Shown here: positions 8,297-15,884 of the stretch, one piece after another | How the letters are laid out: every line of letters begins with the position of its first letter | How positions within the stretch are numbered: position 1 is the stretch's first letter | Origin: a virus | DNA: 55,833 bases | IMG/VR virus record: IMGVR_UViG_3300032401_002140 | Span: 1 to 55,833 of that record | Direction: 5' to 3' (one strand) | Notes under the pieces: model-generated | What the model was told of the DNA's origin: nothing | The model's database searches: none | What the model saw: the letters and a program-made list of their open reading frames with translations, nothing else | Position numbers and translations under genes: made by a program

Positions 8297-8800
8297 ATGG
8301 ATTATCAAATTACAGAGAAATTGATACATCATAACCGGTCGGGGAAATTGTTACAGCCGATGGGAATTGTGATTCATTCAACGGCAACATTGGGAGCGAC
8401 GGCCGAGAATGAACAGCATTATTTTGATAGTGATGATCGGCATGCCTCGGCGCATTATTTTGTAGACTGGAATGAAATTGTCCGGTGTATCCCGGAGAAT
8501 GAGGTAGCCTGGCATGCGGGACCGACGGCAAATCGTTTATATCTTGGAATCGAGATGTGTGAACCGCGGGGATTTGATGTCGTTCAGTTTCAGCAAGTTT
8601 GGGATAATACATTATGGCTAGTGAAAGATATCTCCCGGCGGTGGAAATGGTCGGAATTAAAAATATTCAGTCATCGAGAAATCCATATCATGTATGGGGA
8701 TACCAGTCATATCGATCCGGATCCATATTTTGATAAATATAACCGGACTTGGAGACAGTTTAAGAATGAAATTGGGATGAAGATTATCGGGTTATCATAG
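8297..8800 (+). CDS. N-acetylmuramoyl-L-alanine amidase (endolysin)
   Basis: 167 aa Amidase_2/PGRP fold enzyme, predicted to cut the amide bond between MurNAc and L-Ala of peptidoglycan for host lysis. Visible features: GIVIHSTA with zinc ligand His27, HYFVDWNEIVRCIPE, AWHAG, LGIEMCEP, and TSHIDPDPYF carrying His138 and nearby Asp ligands. No separate cell-wall-binding domain, and length is typical of a catalytic domain alone. No signal peptide, so release would need a holin; a holin-like gene lies 1 kb upstream. Confidence 0.92.
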   Translation: MDYQITEKLIHHNRSGKLLQPMGIVIHSTATLGATAENEQHYFDSDDRHASAHYFVDWNEIVRCIPENEVAWHAGPTANRLYLGIEMCEPRGFDVVQFQQVWDNTLWLVKDISRRWKWSELKIFSHREIHIMYGDTSHIDPDPYFDKYNRTWRQFKNEIGMKIIGLS

Positions 8801-8801
8801 C

Positions 8802-8898
8802 AATCGGCTATCAGCTGTCGGCTCTCGGCTAAAGAATCCAGAACGGTTGAAGAATTCAATGGATTGAATAGGGATTCTTCGCTGCGCTCAGAATGACA
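8802..8898. repeat. Interspersed repeats H and D
   Basis: Type H (ATCGGCTATCAGCTGTCGGC) at 8802-8833 and type D (GGATTCTTCGCTGCGCTCAG core) at 8863-8898, filling the convergent gap between the amidase and the leftward block. Confidence 0.85.
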
Positions 8899-8910
8899 GG
8901 ATGGAAAATG

Positions 8911-9123
8911 TTATATCGAATCATGAGATTCATCCTTTTCTTTTGGTTTGGATCCGGAAAGATAACCGGTGGATTTGAGTTCTTTGGTAATAGTACGGAC
9001 AAGCCAATTATTTAATGATCGATCATCGGCTTTGGCAGCGATCTGTGCCCATTCATGTATCTCCCTAGGCAAACGAAGATCCGTATGAATGATATCTTTT
9101 TGAATTCCTTTGGGTCGGGTCAT
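8911..9123 (-). CDS. Arc/ribbon-helix-helix-type DNA-binding protein
   Basis: 70 aa. The segment HTDLRLPREIHEWAQIAAKADDRSLNNWLVRTITKEL has the beta-strand, helix, turn, helix pattern of Arc-family proteins that act on their operators as dimers. It overlaps the stop of the upstream recombinase gene by 4 nt (ATGA), so the two are co-translated; it may regulate or assist the recombinase. Confidence 0.8.
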   Translation of the reverse strand: MTRPKGIQKDIIHTDLRLPREIHEWAQIAAKADDRSLNNWLVRTITKELKSTGYLSGSKPKEKDESHDSI

Positions 9124-10070
9124 GCTACTTTGTTCCTTTCGGGTAATGGATTCAATTTTTCTAAAGCATTATACAACTTTTGGGTATCGGTGTGGGTATA
9201 AATCTGCGTGGTAGCGATGCTGGAATGGCCCAGGAGGGCTTGAATATCCAGGATGCTGATGTTCTTACCATGCCAGAGGGTCGCGCAGGTGTGACGCAAT
9301 TTGTGGGGGCTGATGTTTTTGGGAAGACCGATAGCGGCGCATTGTTTTTTAATGCGATCCCAGGCGGTCCAGGGTGTTAGGCGATGACCGGAATCGTTGA
9401 GGAGTAATGCCGGGGTGTCGGAGGTTGGCCGGATGTTGAGATATTCATAGATTACTTCGAGCAAATCCGGGAGGAGCGGGAGGAGACGTTGTTTGTTCCC
9501 TTTGCCGGTGATGAGTATGGTATGTGCGGAGAAGTCCAGGTCGGAGAGATTGATCCCTACCAGTTCGGATACCCGGAGACCGAGGTGCGCGAAGAGATTG
9601 ATGAGCAGATAGTCACAGCAACCCATAGCCGTGGTGCGGTCGGGATGATCCAGGAGCCGGTGGAGGTTTGGTTCGCTGAGATACACCGGCAGATGGTCGG
9701 GAATTTTGGGGGAGTCGAGGTCGAGCGTGGGGTCCTCGGGGATGTGGTGATGTTTGTTAAATGACTCACCATATTTTTTTATGTTATCAGCGATTCTTTG
9801 TTTTTTGATAAAAGCGAAGAACATCTTGAGGGAAGATATTTTCCGGCGGCGATCGTGCGGTCCAGAACCAGAGAGAGATGCTAGAAAGTCACGAAGGTGT
9901 TGCGCGGAAATCTTTTTCGCCGCGGAATTTACACCGGCGGATTCAAGATAGGAAAACAAACGGTTGAGATCGTGGCTATAGGCCGCGATGGTTTTGGGTG
10001 AATGGTTGAGTTCAGTTTTCAAATATCCCAGGAAGTCCGGGAGGTGTTCGTTTAAGGTTTTGTCTTTCAT
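9120..10070 (-). CDS. Tyrosine recombinase (XerC/D-like), copy 1
   Basis: 316 aa. N-terminal SAM-like core-binding domain (residues ~5-110) and C-terminal catalytic domain with R in GLRVSE, K in TGKGNKQR, H-x-x-R in HKLRHTCA, H in LLGHS and nucleophile Y in IYTH. AAAGGAGC precedes the ATG, and a promoter lies upstream (10110-10138). About 165 residues of the catalytic domain are identical, except for one residue, to copy 2 at 53439, while the N-terminal domains differ and this copy has an extra ~16-residue loop near residue 120. Possible dimer-resolution or inversion/integration enzyme. Confidence 0.93.
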   Translation of the reverse strand: MKDKTLNEHLPDFLGYLKTELNHSPKTIAAYSHDLNRLFSYLESAGVNSAAKKISAQHLRDFLASLSGSGPHDRRRKISSLKMFFAFIKKQRIADNIKKYGESFNKHHHIPEDPTLDLDSPKIPDHLPVYLSEPNLHRLLDHPDRTTAMGCCDYLLINLFAHLGLRVSELVGINLSDLDFSAHTILITGKGNKQRLLPLLPDLLEVIYEYLNIRPTSDTPALLLNDSGHRLTPWTAWDRIKKQCAAIGLPKNISPHKLRHTCATLWHGKNISILDIQALLGHSSIATTQIYTHTDTQKLYNALEKLNPLPERNKVA

Positions 10071-10109
10071 GTGGTGCTCCTTTCGGTAGATTAATATTAA
10101 TATGATAGT

Positions 10110-10138
10110 AGTCTAATAGCGTTTATAACGTTTGTCAA
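10110..10138 (-). promoter_or_regulatory. Sigma70-type promoter for recombinase copy 1
   Basis: On the minus strand, TTGACA (10133-10138), 17-bp spacer, TAGACT (10110-10115). The spacer contains the inverted repeat CGTTTATAACG (10120-10130), a possible operator for a repressor. Confidence 0.6.
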
Positions 10139-10213
10139 GTAAAAAAAATATCGAATTGATTTACCATATTTACAACCGGGGACTTCGTCATATATTGTAC
10201 CCACAAAAAGTCT

Positions 10214-10459
10214 TTAATCTCTGGTCTCCCGTTCCTTAAAAATTTCGTTTCCCCAATCATAAACAAATTGAGAAGCAGTTAGTGATCCAAAAAAATCATC
10301 AATGGCTTTGCGTATCTTTTTATCATCAGATTCGGGGAAACTAATTATATCTCCCGGGCCGTATTCGCGGCCATCAAATTTTGTTGCGAGTACCGGAAAT
10401 CCATAACGCGATCCCGATGTTTCGTTTGTTAGTTCGTACTCGCCCATATCGATTTTCAT
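10214..10459 (-). CDS. Small hypothetical protein
   Basis: 81 aa from ATG at 10459 with GAAAGGG 8 nt upstream; a GTG at 10468 is in frame but sits on the ribosome binding site. Acidic and soluble, with a beta-rich N-terminal half and a helical C-terminal half. It follows the 10485 gene by 25 nt, probably in the same operon. Not recognised. Confidence 0.7.
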   Translation of the reverse strand: MKIDMGEYELTNETSGSRYGFPVLATKFDGREYGPGDIISFPESDDKKIRKAIDDFFGSLTASQFVYDWGNEIFKERETRD

Positions 10460-10484
10460 TTTTTTCACCCTTTCTTTTTTAGTT

Positions 10485-11102
10485 TTAATCTACTGCATTT
10501 TTACAATATTCTAAGAAATTATCTTTCATCTCCTGTACAACTTTTTGGGAATCTTCGCCTTTTTCAATTCGTTCCATTGCCATTTTACCCTCTCCGGATT
10601 TAACATAATTATCTGAGTAATAATAGTCTTCGGCGATCAAATAATCGGCGGCTTTTGGATATTGGATTCTAAGTGATTTCAAATCCGATTTAATTCCCAC
10701 CGGTGGTTGGCACCCATCATTATCTTCATTTTCCATCATCCGAGCAAATTGATGGTGATAATTATCGATTTCATCCCGTGCATTTTCCAATTCTTTTAAT
10801 CCGGGGATGGATTGATATTTCTTATTGATTTCTTGCTGGATTTTTAAACTTTCTTCTGCTTTGATTTTATTTATTTCAGAAACCAAATAATCCCCTACTT
10901 CTTTTGGGAGTCCGATGAATCCCCACATCATCCAGTTTTCTTCTTCCCACCGGCTGCCGATTTTAGTTTTTTCTACCGGGCCACATTTTCGTAGATCCCC
11001 GGAAAATACCGGAATTGATTTTCCATTGATCAAAACATCCGGTAAATTTTGGCCATCTTTTTTAATGATTTCTATTACCCTACCTCTGATGGTGTTTTTC
11101 AT
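10485..11102 (-). CDS. Hypothetical soluble protein
   Basis: 205 aa from ATG 11102, which has AAAGGAG 8 nt upstream (an upstream ATG at 11150 lacks one and lies in the promoter). N-terminal ~80 residues are beta-like (IRGRVIEIIKKDGQNLPDVLINGK, then GDLRKCGPVEKTKIGSRW); the rest is helical with many K/E residues. Own promoter at 11123-11150. No family recognised. The isolated leftward location suggests an accessory or early gene. Confidence 0.75.
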   Translation of the reverse strand: MKNTIRGRVIEIIKKDGQNLPDVLINGKSIPVFSGDLRKCGPVEKTKIGSRWEEENWMMWGFIGLPKEVGDYLVSEINKIKAEESLKIQQEINKKYQSIPGLKELENARDEIDNYHHQFARMMENEDNDGCQPPVGIKSDLKSLRIQYPKAADYLIAEDYYYSDNYVKSGEGKMAMERIEKGEDSQKVVQEMKDNFLEYCKNAVD

Positions 11103-11122
11103 ATTATTCTCCTTTTGTATAT

Positions 11123-11150
11123 ATTGTATGTGTTTTTGTCCGTTTGTCAA
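11123..11150 (-). promoter_or_regulatory. Sigma70-type promoter
   Basis: Minus strand TTGACA (11145-11150), 16-bp spacer, TACAAT (11123-11128), followed by the ribosome binding site and ATG of the 11102 gene. Confidence 0.7.
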
Positions 11151-11305
11151 TTTTTTATTTCCGGTCCGGGTTGCCCGGAAGTTATTTTTTCAACGGGGAT
11201 TTTTAAATCATTCAAATCACCTCCTATCGCGGAATATTTTTTATCAAGATATTTTTCAGCTTTATCAGTATTTTCTTTTATTAAAATAGTATTGATTTTA
11301 TTCAT
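11147..11305 (-). CDS. Possible 52-aa small protein
   Basis: ATG at 11305 to TGA at 11147; begins MNKINTILIKENTDKAEKYL, lysine-rich and soluble. No good ribosome binding site, but a strong promoter lies 57 bp upstream and the gap is otherwise empty. Its stop overlaps the -35 box of the next gene. Tentative. Confidence 0.4.
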   Translation of the reverse strand: MNKINTILIKENTDKAEKYLDKKYSAIGGDLNDLKIPVEKITSGQPGPEIKN

Positions 11306-11361
11306 TTTATCGTTTGCTTTCTGTTTATCAGATACCGTTTATATAATATTATAATAATATT

Positions 11362-11390
11362 ATTTTAACAGTGTTTAACATGAATGTCAA
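11362..11390 (-). promoter_or_regulatory. Sigma70-type promoter with repeated GTTAAA
   Basis: Minus strand TTGACA (11385-11390), 17-bp spacer, TAAAAT (11362-11367). The spacer and -10 contain the direct repeat GTTAAA-CACT-GTTAAA, a possible regulator site. Drives the leftward genes 11305-10214. Confidence 0.65.
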
Positions 11391-11757
11391 GAAAAAAATT
11401 ATAAAAAATAATATTTTTATATATCATTGATTTATATTATGTTATAAAACTGTAATTCAATTCAATCATCATATTGTTATTTAATATTTATTGATCTGAT
11501 TAATTAATATATTGATACTAGCGGGTTGGGGGAATTGGGGAAGGAAATATTTTGAGAAAGTAGAATAGTGGATGGATTTTAAGAAGTAGAATAGGGGTAT
11601 GAGAGTTGAAGTTATATAATAATGATAGAGTACCTTTGGAAGTCAAGACAGGAATTGATAGGGAATGGATGGAAGGATAACCGGATGAGAGTATTTATTA
11701 TATATTGATGGGAAGTAGTTGGAGGGATGGGAGGAGTGGGAGTTCCTTTGAAAATAA

Positions 11758-11871
11758 GGGAGGGTCAGGAAAGATAGGGGATGGTCAGGAGGGTTTATAA
11801 AAGGGAGGGTCAGGAAAGATAGGGGATGGTCAGGAGGGTTTATAAAAGGGATGGTCTAGAATGATGAGGGA
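11758..11871. repeat. 45-bp tandem repeat, 2.5 copies
   Basis: Two full 45-bp units (11758-11802 and 11803-11847) starting GGGAGGGTCAGGAAAGATAG and ending GGGTTTATAAAA, followed by a diverged partial third unit from 11848. Each unit itself contains two related halves (GGGAGGGTCAGG and GGGATGGTCAGG). A further GGGATGGGTCAGGAGGG copy lies near 11941. Confidence 0.9.
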
Positions 11872-12228
11872 GATTATACAAGTTATAGTGAGGAGTTGAT
11901 GGGTGAGGTTGTCATATATAGTCTAACCGATGGGGAGGGGATGGGATGGGTCAGGAGGGAGGGGATGGGGTGAGGGGTTGAAAAGTACCATCCAATTAAA
12001 TATATGTTTAATTGGGTTGATTTATAAATGATTGATTTTATTTTAGTTACAATAATTGATAGATAATAAAATGGCATAAAATCAGGGGTTGACGGCCGGA
12101 TGGGGTCAAAAAGGTAGGGGTTTGAAACCCCCCCCGATTCTGGCGGGCGCAGATGAAATTTTGCGCGGCTTTTCATGGGGTAAAGAGATTTAGTATAGCA
12201 GGTTTTTTAAGAAAGGGGTTAAGTAATA

Positions 12229-12295
12229 GTTTCTAGTTTCTGTTTCCTAGTTTCTAATTATTGAATAGGGATTCTTTGCGGTGCTCAAAATGACG
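12229..12295. repeat. Interspersed repeats A and D
   Basis: Degenerate type A (12229-12257) and a type D variant (12260-12295). The D variant and its flank up to GGAATAGGGGTA are almost identical to 13904-13950, pointing to a recent duplication. Confidence 0.85.
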
Positions 12296-12464
12296 GGAAT
12301 AGGGGTAGGATAGGGTGATTTTGGTGGCGGTAAAAAGAGTTCCGAGGAAGGTGTTAGATTACATTACGGGTGACGATCGTCGTTTATAGGTCATCCTGGT
12401 GAGGAATTTTTTAGGAGATAGGTGATAGAAATTAGGAGTTAGGGAAAATGGCGGGAAAAAGGTT

Positions 12465-12496
12465 CCGGGGACGTAGAAGGGGGGTAACGTCCCCGG
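12465..12496 (-). terminator. Hairpin terminating the leftward early operon
   Basis: Perfect 10-bp arms CCGGGGACGT (12465-12474) and ACGTCCCCGG (12487-12496). On the minus strand the stem is followed after a few bases by CTTTTTCCC, so it can act as a terminator ~55 bp past the last early gene. Confidence 0.6.
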
Positions 12497-12551
12497 GTAT
12501 GGCTTATATATTTCCCATCCTATTAGGCTGTCAGAGCCAAATAGTCAGGAC

Positions 12552-12959
12552 CTATAAGCCAAAGGTTTTAAGATCGGGTTTGGGAGAGAGCCAATTACCA
12601 ATGATAATCATATCCGGAGGTGGAGTATAATATAGAAATCCCTGGAATCCGCGATAGAAAATCGGTTTAATCCAGTTCCAGGTATTAGCATTCATCAAGA
12701 TATAATGACCCGGTGGCCAGATCCGGAAGGTTACATCGCAATATACCTTATCATAATAATTGGCGATGCAATGGATGATACAGAATCCCCGGATAAAATT
12801 CTCTTCGGTATAGAAGATGCGGGATTTACCCGGGATGATTTGTTTAGGGATGGATGGGAGTTTACGAAAATAGATCCCGCTGTGGGTCCGGATGACTTCT
12901 TCAGCTTCCCTGGCACTGTTGGCGATTTCGGATTTAGGTGTCGTGACGATGATATCCAT
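12552..12959 (-). CDS. Conserved-looking phage hypothetical protein
   Basis: 135 aa, last gene of the leftward early operon. Aromatic-rich C-terminal half (WPPGHYILMNANTWNWIKPI, RGFQGF) and a CIIHCI segment. The pattern of compact aromatic motifs resembles small phage enzymes or RNA-binding folds, but I cannot assign one. No ribosome binding site is obvious because a type A repeat sits upstream (12970-13000). Confidence 0.7.
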   Translation of the reverse strand: MDIIVTTPKSEIANSAREAEEVIRTHSGIYFRKLPSIPKQIIPGKSRIFYTEENFIRGFCIIHCIANYYDKVYCDVTFRIWPPGHYILMNANTWNWIKPIFYRGFQGFLYYTPPPDMIIIGNWLSPKPDLKTFGL

Positions 12960-12969
12960 TTTAAAAATA

Positions 12970-13000
12970 GTTTCGAGTTTCTAGTTTAAAGTTTAAAGTT
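12970..13000. repeat. Interspersed repeat A
   Basis: GAGTTTCTAGTTTAAAGTTTAAAG type units between the 12552 and 12999 genes. Confidence 0.8.
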
Positions 13001-13472
13001 ATTTAATTTTGATTACGAGTTTATTGTTTTCGATGATGGCGCGGACTTTATAGGGTTTTTTATCTTCCAGTGCTTTTTTAATCTGCTCTTCGATAGATCC
13101 CCAAGAGTTATAGCGATAGACAATTTCCTTGGCCAATACAGCGGATTTGGCATCATTTTCCGGAGTCATTAGATTGATATCGTTACGATTTACGGAAATC
13201 ACTTTAATACCTTTATCATCCTGGATACATCGTTCCACATAGGGGATAACTGATAAATACAATGGTAAATTCATGTAATTGCCCTCTTTCTTTCGGATAT
13301 TATTTAAATCGGATTGAATCCAATTTTTAATAGTTTTAGAGATTGATTGATTATTTTTTTTCGATATTTTCTGGATCTTTTGATAATCCTGAGATAGGAC
13401 CACGGTAGAAATTTGAATTTTAGGATTTAGAACTGAATCCTTATTAAAACTACCGGGAAGCCGTGGGGACAT
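12999..13472 (-). CDS. Ribbon-helix-helix-like protein with C-terminal extension
   Basis: 157 aa; AAAGGAG before ATG 13472. Residues ~18-60 (QISTVVLSQDYQKIQKISKK ... ISKTIKNWIQSDL) fit a strand-helix-helix DNA-binding unit; the C-terminal part (residues 70-157) is an unknown mixed domain. Overlaps the upstream small gene by 23 nt. Possibly a regulator of the early operon. Confidence 0.7.
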   Translation of the reverse strand: MSPRLPGSFNKDSVLNPKIQISTVVLSQDYQKIQKISKKNNQSISKTIKNWIQSDLNNIRKKEGNYMNLPLYLSVIPYVERCIQDDKGIKVISVNRNDINLMTPENDAKSAVLAKEIVYRYNSWGSIEEQIKKALEDKKPYKVRAIIENNKLVIKIK

Positions 13473-13656
13473 TTAACTCCTTTCGGGAATAGATTTGAGA
13501 ATAAATAATATTTCTAATGCATTCAGAAAGATAGATATTTTGTTGATTGGAAAAGGATTGAATTTGTTCATAAGAATCCAAGGGGATATAAGAAGTAACG
13601 ATCTTGGTTGCGATATGGATATCCCTAGTATTTGGTTTACCGCGTCGTATTTTCAT
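13450..13656 (-). CDS. Small ribbon-helix-helix-like protein
   Basis: 68 aa from ATG 13656 with AAGGAGA 6 nt upstream; an upstream in-frame ATG at 13674 lies before that site. The sequence VTSYIPLDSYEQIQSFSNQQ followed by a second helix is RHH-like. Paired with the overlapping 12999 product, which has a similar N-terminus, so the two may be related DNA-binding proteins. Confidence 0.65.
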   Translation of the reverse strand: MKIRRGKPNTRDIHIATKIVTSYIPLDSYEQIQSFSNQQNIYLSECIRNIIYSQIYSRKELNVPTASR

Positions 13657-13683
13657 TTCAATCTCCTTATTCAAGTTTCGCAG

Positions 13684-13887
13684 TTATTGATTTTGAGTGA
13701 CTAATCTAGCCACTTCTCTACCATTTCGATAATATACCCGGGTATGTTTTTCAAATTTTGATGGGGTAGAATTCTTAATTAAATTATTTATACTGGTTAC
13801 TTTATTATCGATATCCAGTAGGATTACCAATAACATAAAGATCATAAGAATTAACATAATCCAAACGGTTTTTTCGATTATGTTCAT
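13684..13887 (-). CDS. Small single-pass membrane protein
   Basis: 67 aa; AAAGGAG 9 nt upstream of ATG. One long transmembrane helix (residues 6-25, VWIMLILMIFMLLVILLDI) then a polar basic tail. Within the early operon. Role unknown; could be a membrane-localised phage early or exclusion protein. Confidence 0.65.
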   Translation of the reverse strand: MNIIEKTVWIMLILMIFMLLVILLDIDNKVTSINNLIKNSTPSKFEKHTRVYYRNGREVARLVTQNQ

Positions 13888-13903
13888 AATTTGTTACTCC
13901 TTT

Positions 13904-13950
13904 CATTGAATCGGGATTCTTTGCGGTGCTCAAAATGACGGGAATAGGGG
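13904..13950. repeat. Interspersed repeat D variant
   Basis: ATTGAATCGGGATTCTTTGC variant, nearly identical to 12260-12306. It provides the last codons and the stop of the gene at 13930. Confidence 0.85.
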
Positions 13951-14226
13951 TAATTGATGGATCCGGCAATCTTTAAATGAACTCCAGCGATAAAAGAATT
14001 TGTACCAATATTTAAGATTGCCATGACCGGTACCATCGGGCGGATCAATATGGTCCAGGACTGCTTCCGCAATGAGGGTTTGTTTATTTTCATCGAAATA
14101 AAACTGAATTAGTTCACCCGGGTAGACATGGCCATGATAGGGAAGTGCAAAATATTTATATAAATATCCTTTCTTAGGCGGCTGGAATAAGAATTTCCGA
14201 TTGGGCGGATGGACAAATATTTTCAT
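13930..14226 (-). CDS. Small hypothetical protein downstream of dnaB
   Basis: 98 aa. Start and dnaB stop share TAATG, so it is translationally coupled to the helicase gene. Rich in aromatic, Pro and His residues (KIFVHPPNRKFLFQPPKKGYL, DPPDGTGHGN). The C-terminal LPLFPSF and the stop codon are encoded by a type D repeat, so the original C-terminus may have been altered by the repeat. Not recognised. Confidence 0.65.
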   Translation of the reverse strand: MKIFVHPPNRKFLFQPPKKGYLYKYFALPYHGHVYPGELIQFYFDENKQTLIAEAVLDHIDPPDGTGHGNLKYWYKFFYRWSSFKDCRIHQLPLFPSF

Positions 14227-15641
14227 TATTCGACCTCTGAATTCGGGATATCCGAAGGAGGCTGGTATCCGGAGGATAATTCCAATTCGGTGAATTGGGT
14301 GATGTTTTTATTAAAGCGCATAGGGATAATGCCGGTAGGACCATTACGTTGTTTGGCGACAATGATCTCGACGATATCATCCATGCCGGTGAGAGGACCG
14401 GTAGCAGCCGGCGGGGGATGATGCAGGAAGATTATGACATCAGCATCCTGTTCCAAGGCACCGGTTTCTTTGAGGTCCGATAGTTTGGGCCGGGATTTGT
14501 CACCGCGTTTTTCAATTTCCCGATTCAGTTGACCGATGAGGATTACCGGAAGATGTAATTCCCGGGCTAATTTTTTTAGGTTACCGGAGATCTGGCGCAT
14601 TTCCTCCTGATGATTTTCAGCTTTGGAAGAACCGGTCATGAGACCGAAATAATCTATGATGATAGCTGCCAGATTAGGGAATTTCATTTTCATCCGACGG
14701 GCTTTTCCGCAAAGTTCCATAACCGAGATAGCCGGAGTATCGTCCACATTAATCGGCATGGCGCTGATTTTATTAGCAGATTCAAATAATTGTTCCATAT
14801 TATTTTGATTGATATACCCCATCCGGACTTTTTCGGAGGAGATTTGCGCATCGGTACAGAGGATCCGATACGCCACTTGATGTTTGGACATCTCGAGTGA
14901 AAAGAGCAGAACAGGAAATTGTTTGTTGCCCATATTGAATAACATGTTATGCGCCAGGGATGATTTGCCGATGGAGGGACGGGCGGCAATAATAATCAAA
15001 TCGGAATTTTGGAATCCCGCGGTCATATTATCGAGTTTATAATATCCGGAAGGGATCCCGGTGAGTTCACCTTTATGCGCATAGGCATGTTCAATGGATT
15101 CCATGACGCCTTTTTTTTGTACCAGGATATCAAAGATGGATTCAATTTGGGAGGTATCACAGGTGGATACGATATCGAATATACTTTGAAGGGATTGGCG
15201 ATTCAGGGTATCGATATTAATTTCCTGATCCAGGGCATTTTGCGCAATTTGTCCTGCAGCTTGAATAAACCGGCGGGCGATATATTTATCTTTGACGATA
15301 GTCGCATGATGGATGATATTGGATGTAGAGAGTACATTTTCGACTAGAGTAGTGAGATAAAAGGCGCCGCCGATCGCATCGAGTTTACCATGGGTGGATA
15401 AAGATTCGGTTAAGGTGACGATATCGACCGCGGTATTTTTTACGAAGAGATCTTTGATGGATCGATAAATAATAGCATGACCGGTGTGATAGAAGGCATA
15501 TTCATCCAAGAGTGTCATGATATCGTAGAACTTTTGATTATCCATGAGAATGGTTCCCAAGATCGACCGTTCGGCATCTTCATTATGCGGTAATACCTGG
15601 GGATTGATGGATGATAGGATATTTGATGGTTTTTTAGTCAT
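14226..15641 (-). CDS. dnaB: Replicative DNA helicase, DnaB family
   Basis: 471 aa, full family length. N-terminal DnaB domain (residues ~14-115; LPHNEDAERSILGTILMD), linker, then RecA-like ATPase with Walker A ARPSIGKSS near residue 220, SLEMS motif, IIIDYFGLM Walker B, and QLNREIEKRGDKSRPKLSDL typical of DnaB. It unwinds DNA 5'-3' at the viral fork as a hexamer. It lies in the early operon with the putative initiator encoded 5 kb upstream. Confidence 0.97.
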   Translation of the reverse strand: MTKKPSNILSSINPQVLPHNEDAERSILGTILMDNQKFYDIMTLLDEYAFYHTGHAIIYRSIKDLFVKNTAVDIVTLTESLSTHGKLDAIGGAFYLTTLVENVLSTSNIIHHATIVKDKYIARRFIQAAGQIAQNALDQEINIDTLNRQSLQSIFDIVSTCDTSQIESIFDILVQKKGVMESIEHAYAHKGELTGIPSGYYKLDNMTAGFQNSDLIIIAARPSIGKSSLAHNMLFNMGNKQFPVLLFSLEMSKHQVAYRILCTDAQISSEKVRMGYINQNNMEQLFESANKISAMPINVDDTPAISVMELCGKARRMKMKFPNLAAIIIDYFGLMTGSSKAENHQEEMRQISGNLKKLARELHLPVILIGQLNREIEKRGDKSRPKLSDLKETGALEQDADVIIFLHHPPPAATGPLTGMDDIVEIIVAKQRNGPTGIIPMRFNKNITQFTELELSSGYQPPSDIPNSEVE

Positions 15642-15653
15642 GATAAATTTGGA

Positions 15654-15884
15654 TTAAAGATATCCCCGTTTGCGAATTAAATAAGAATGATAATCACGAA
15701 TTTTTTTCTTGCGGGAACGATATTTTATTTTACCCAACCGTTCGCGCATCCCGGTACAGATTTGGATTTTATCGGATACACCTGAAACTACAATCGATAA
15801 TTTCGGTCCGAATTTCATCGCATCCAAGATGGACCGGACCTTGGATAAAAAGAACATACGGGTATATTTTCTTTGGGATTTCAT
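15654..15884 (-). CDS. Small basic hypothetical protein
   Basis: 76 aa, AAGGAG upstream; its ATG shares TAATG with the stop of the HD gene. Strongly basic (many R and K), consistent with a nucleic-acid-binding protein. No family recognised. Lies between the HD hydrolase and DnaB genes. Confidence 0.65.
   Translation of the reverse strand: MKSQRKYTRMFFLSKVRSILDAMKFGPKLSIVVSGVSDKIQICTGMRERLGKIKYRSRKKKIRDYHSYLIRKRGYL

Larger units (their letters stand above)
11391..12551. other. Largest non-coding region (no gene seen)
   Basis: Together with the short AT-rich stretch to its left, this is about 1.2 kb without a credible gene. 11391-11520 is very AT-rich. 11520-11960 has a strikingly purine-rich + strand with GGGAGG/GGGATGG tracts and 45-bp tandem repeats. 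12105-12160 holds two hairpins (GGGGTTT-G-AAACCCC and GCGCA...TGCGC). 12372-12381 is the perfect palindrome GACGATCGTC. Candidate functions are replication origin, partition site or packaging site; none is proven by sequence. Confidence 0.8.

Noticed and set aside
9180-9764. Plus-strand ORFs opposite recombinase copy 1 (and the matching ones at 53448-54272)
   Set aside because: Antisense shadows of the recombinase genes, conserved between copies only because the real genes are.
11883-12176. Minus-strand ORF of 97 aa in the non-coding region
   Set aside because: Composed of Pro/Ser/Ile-rich translation of purine-rich repeats and hairpins, with no ribosome binding site.
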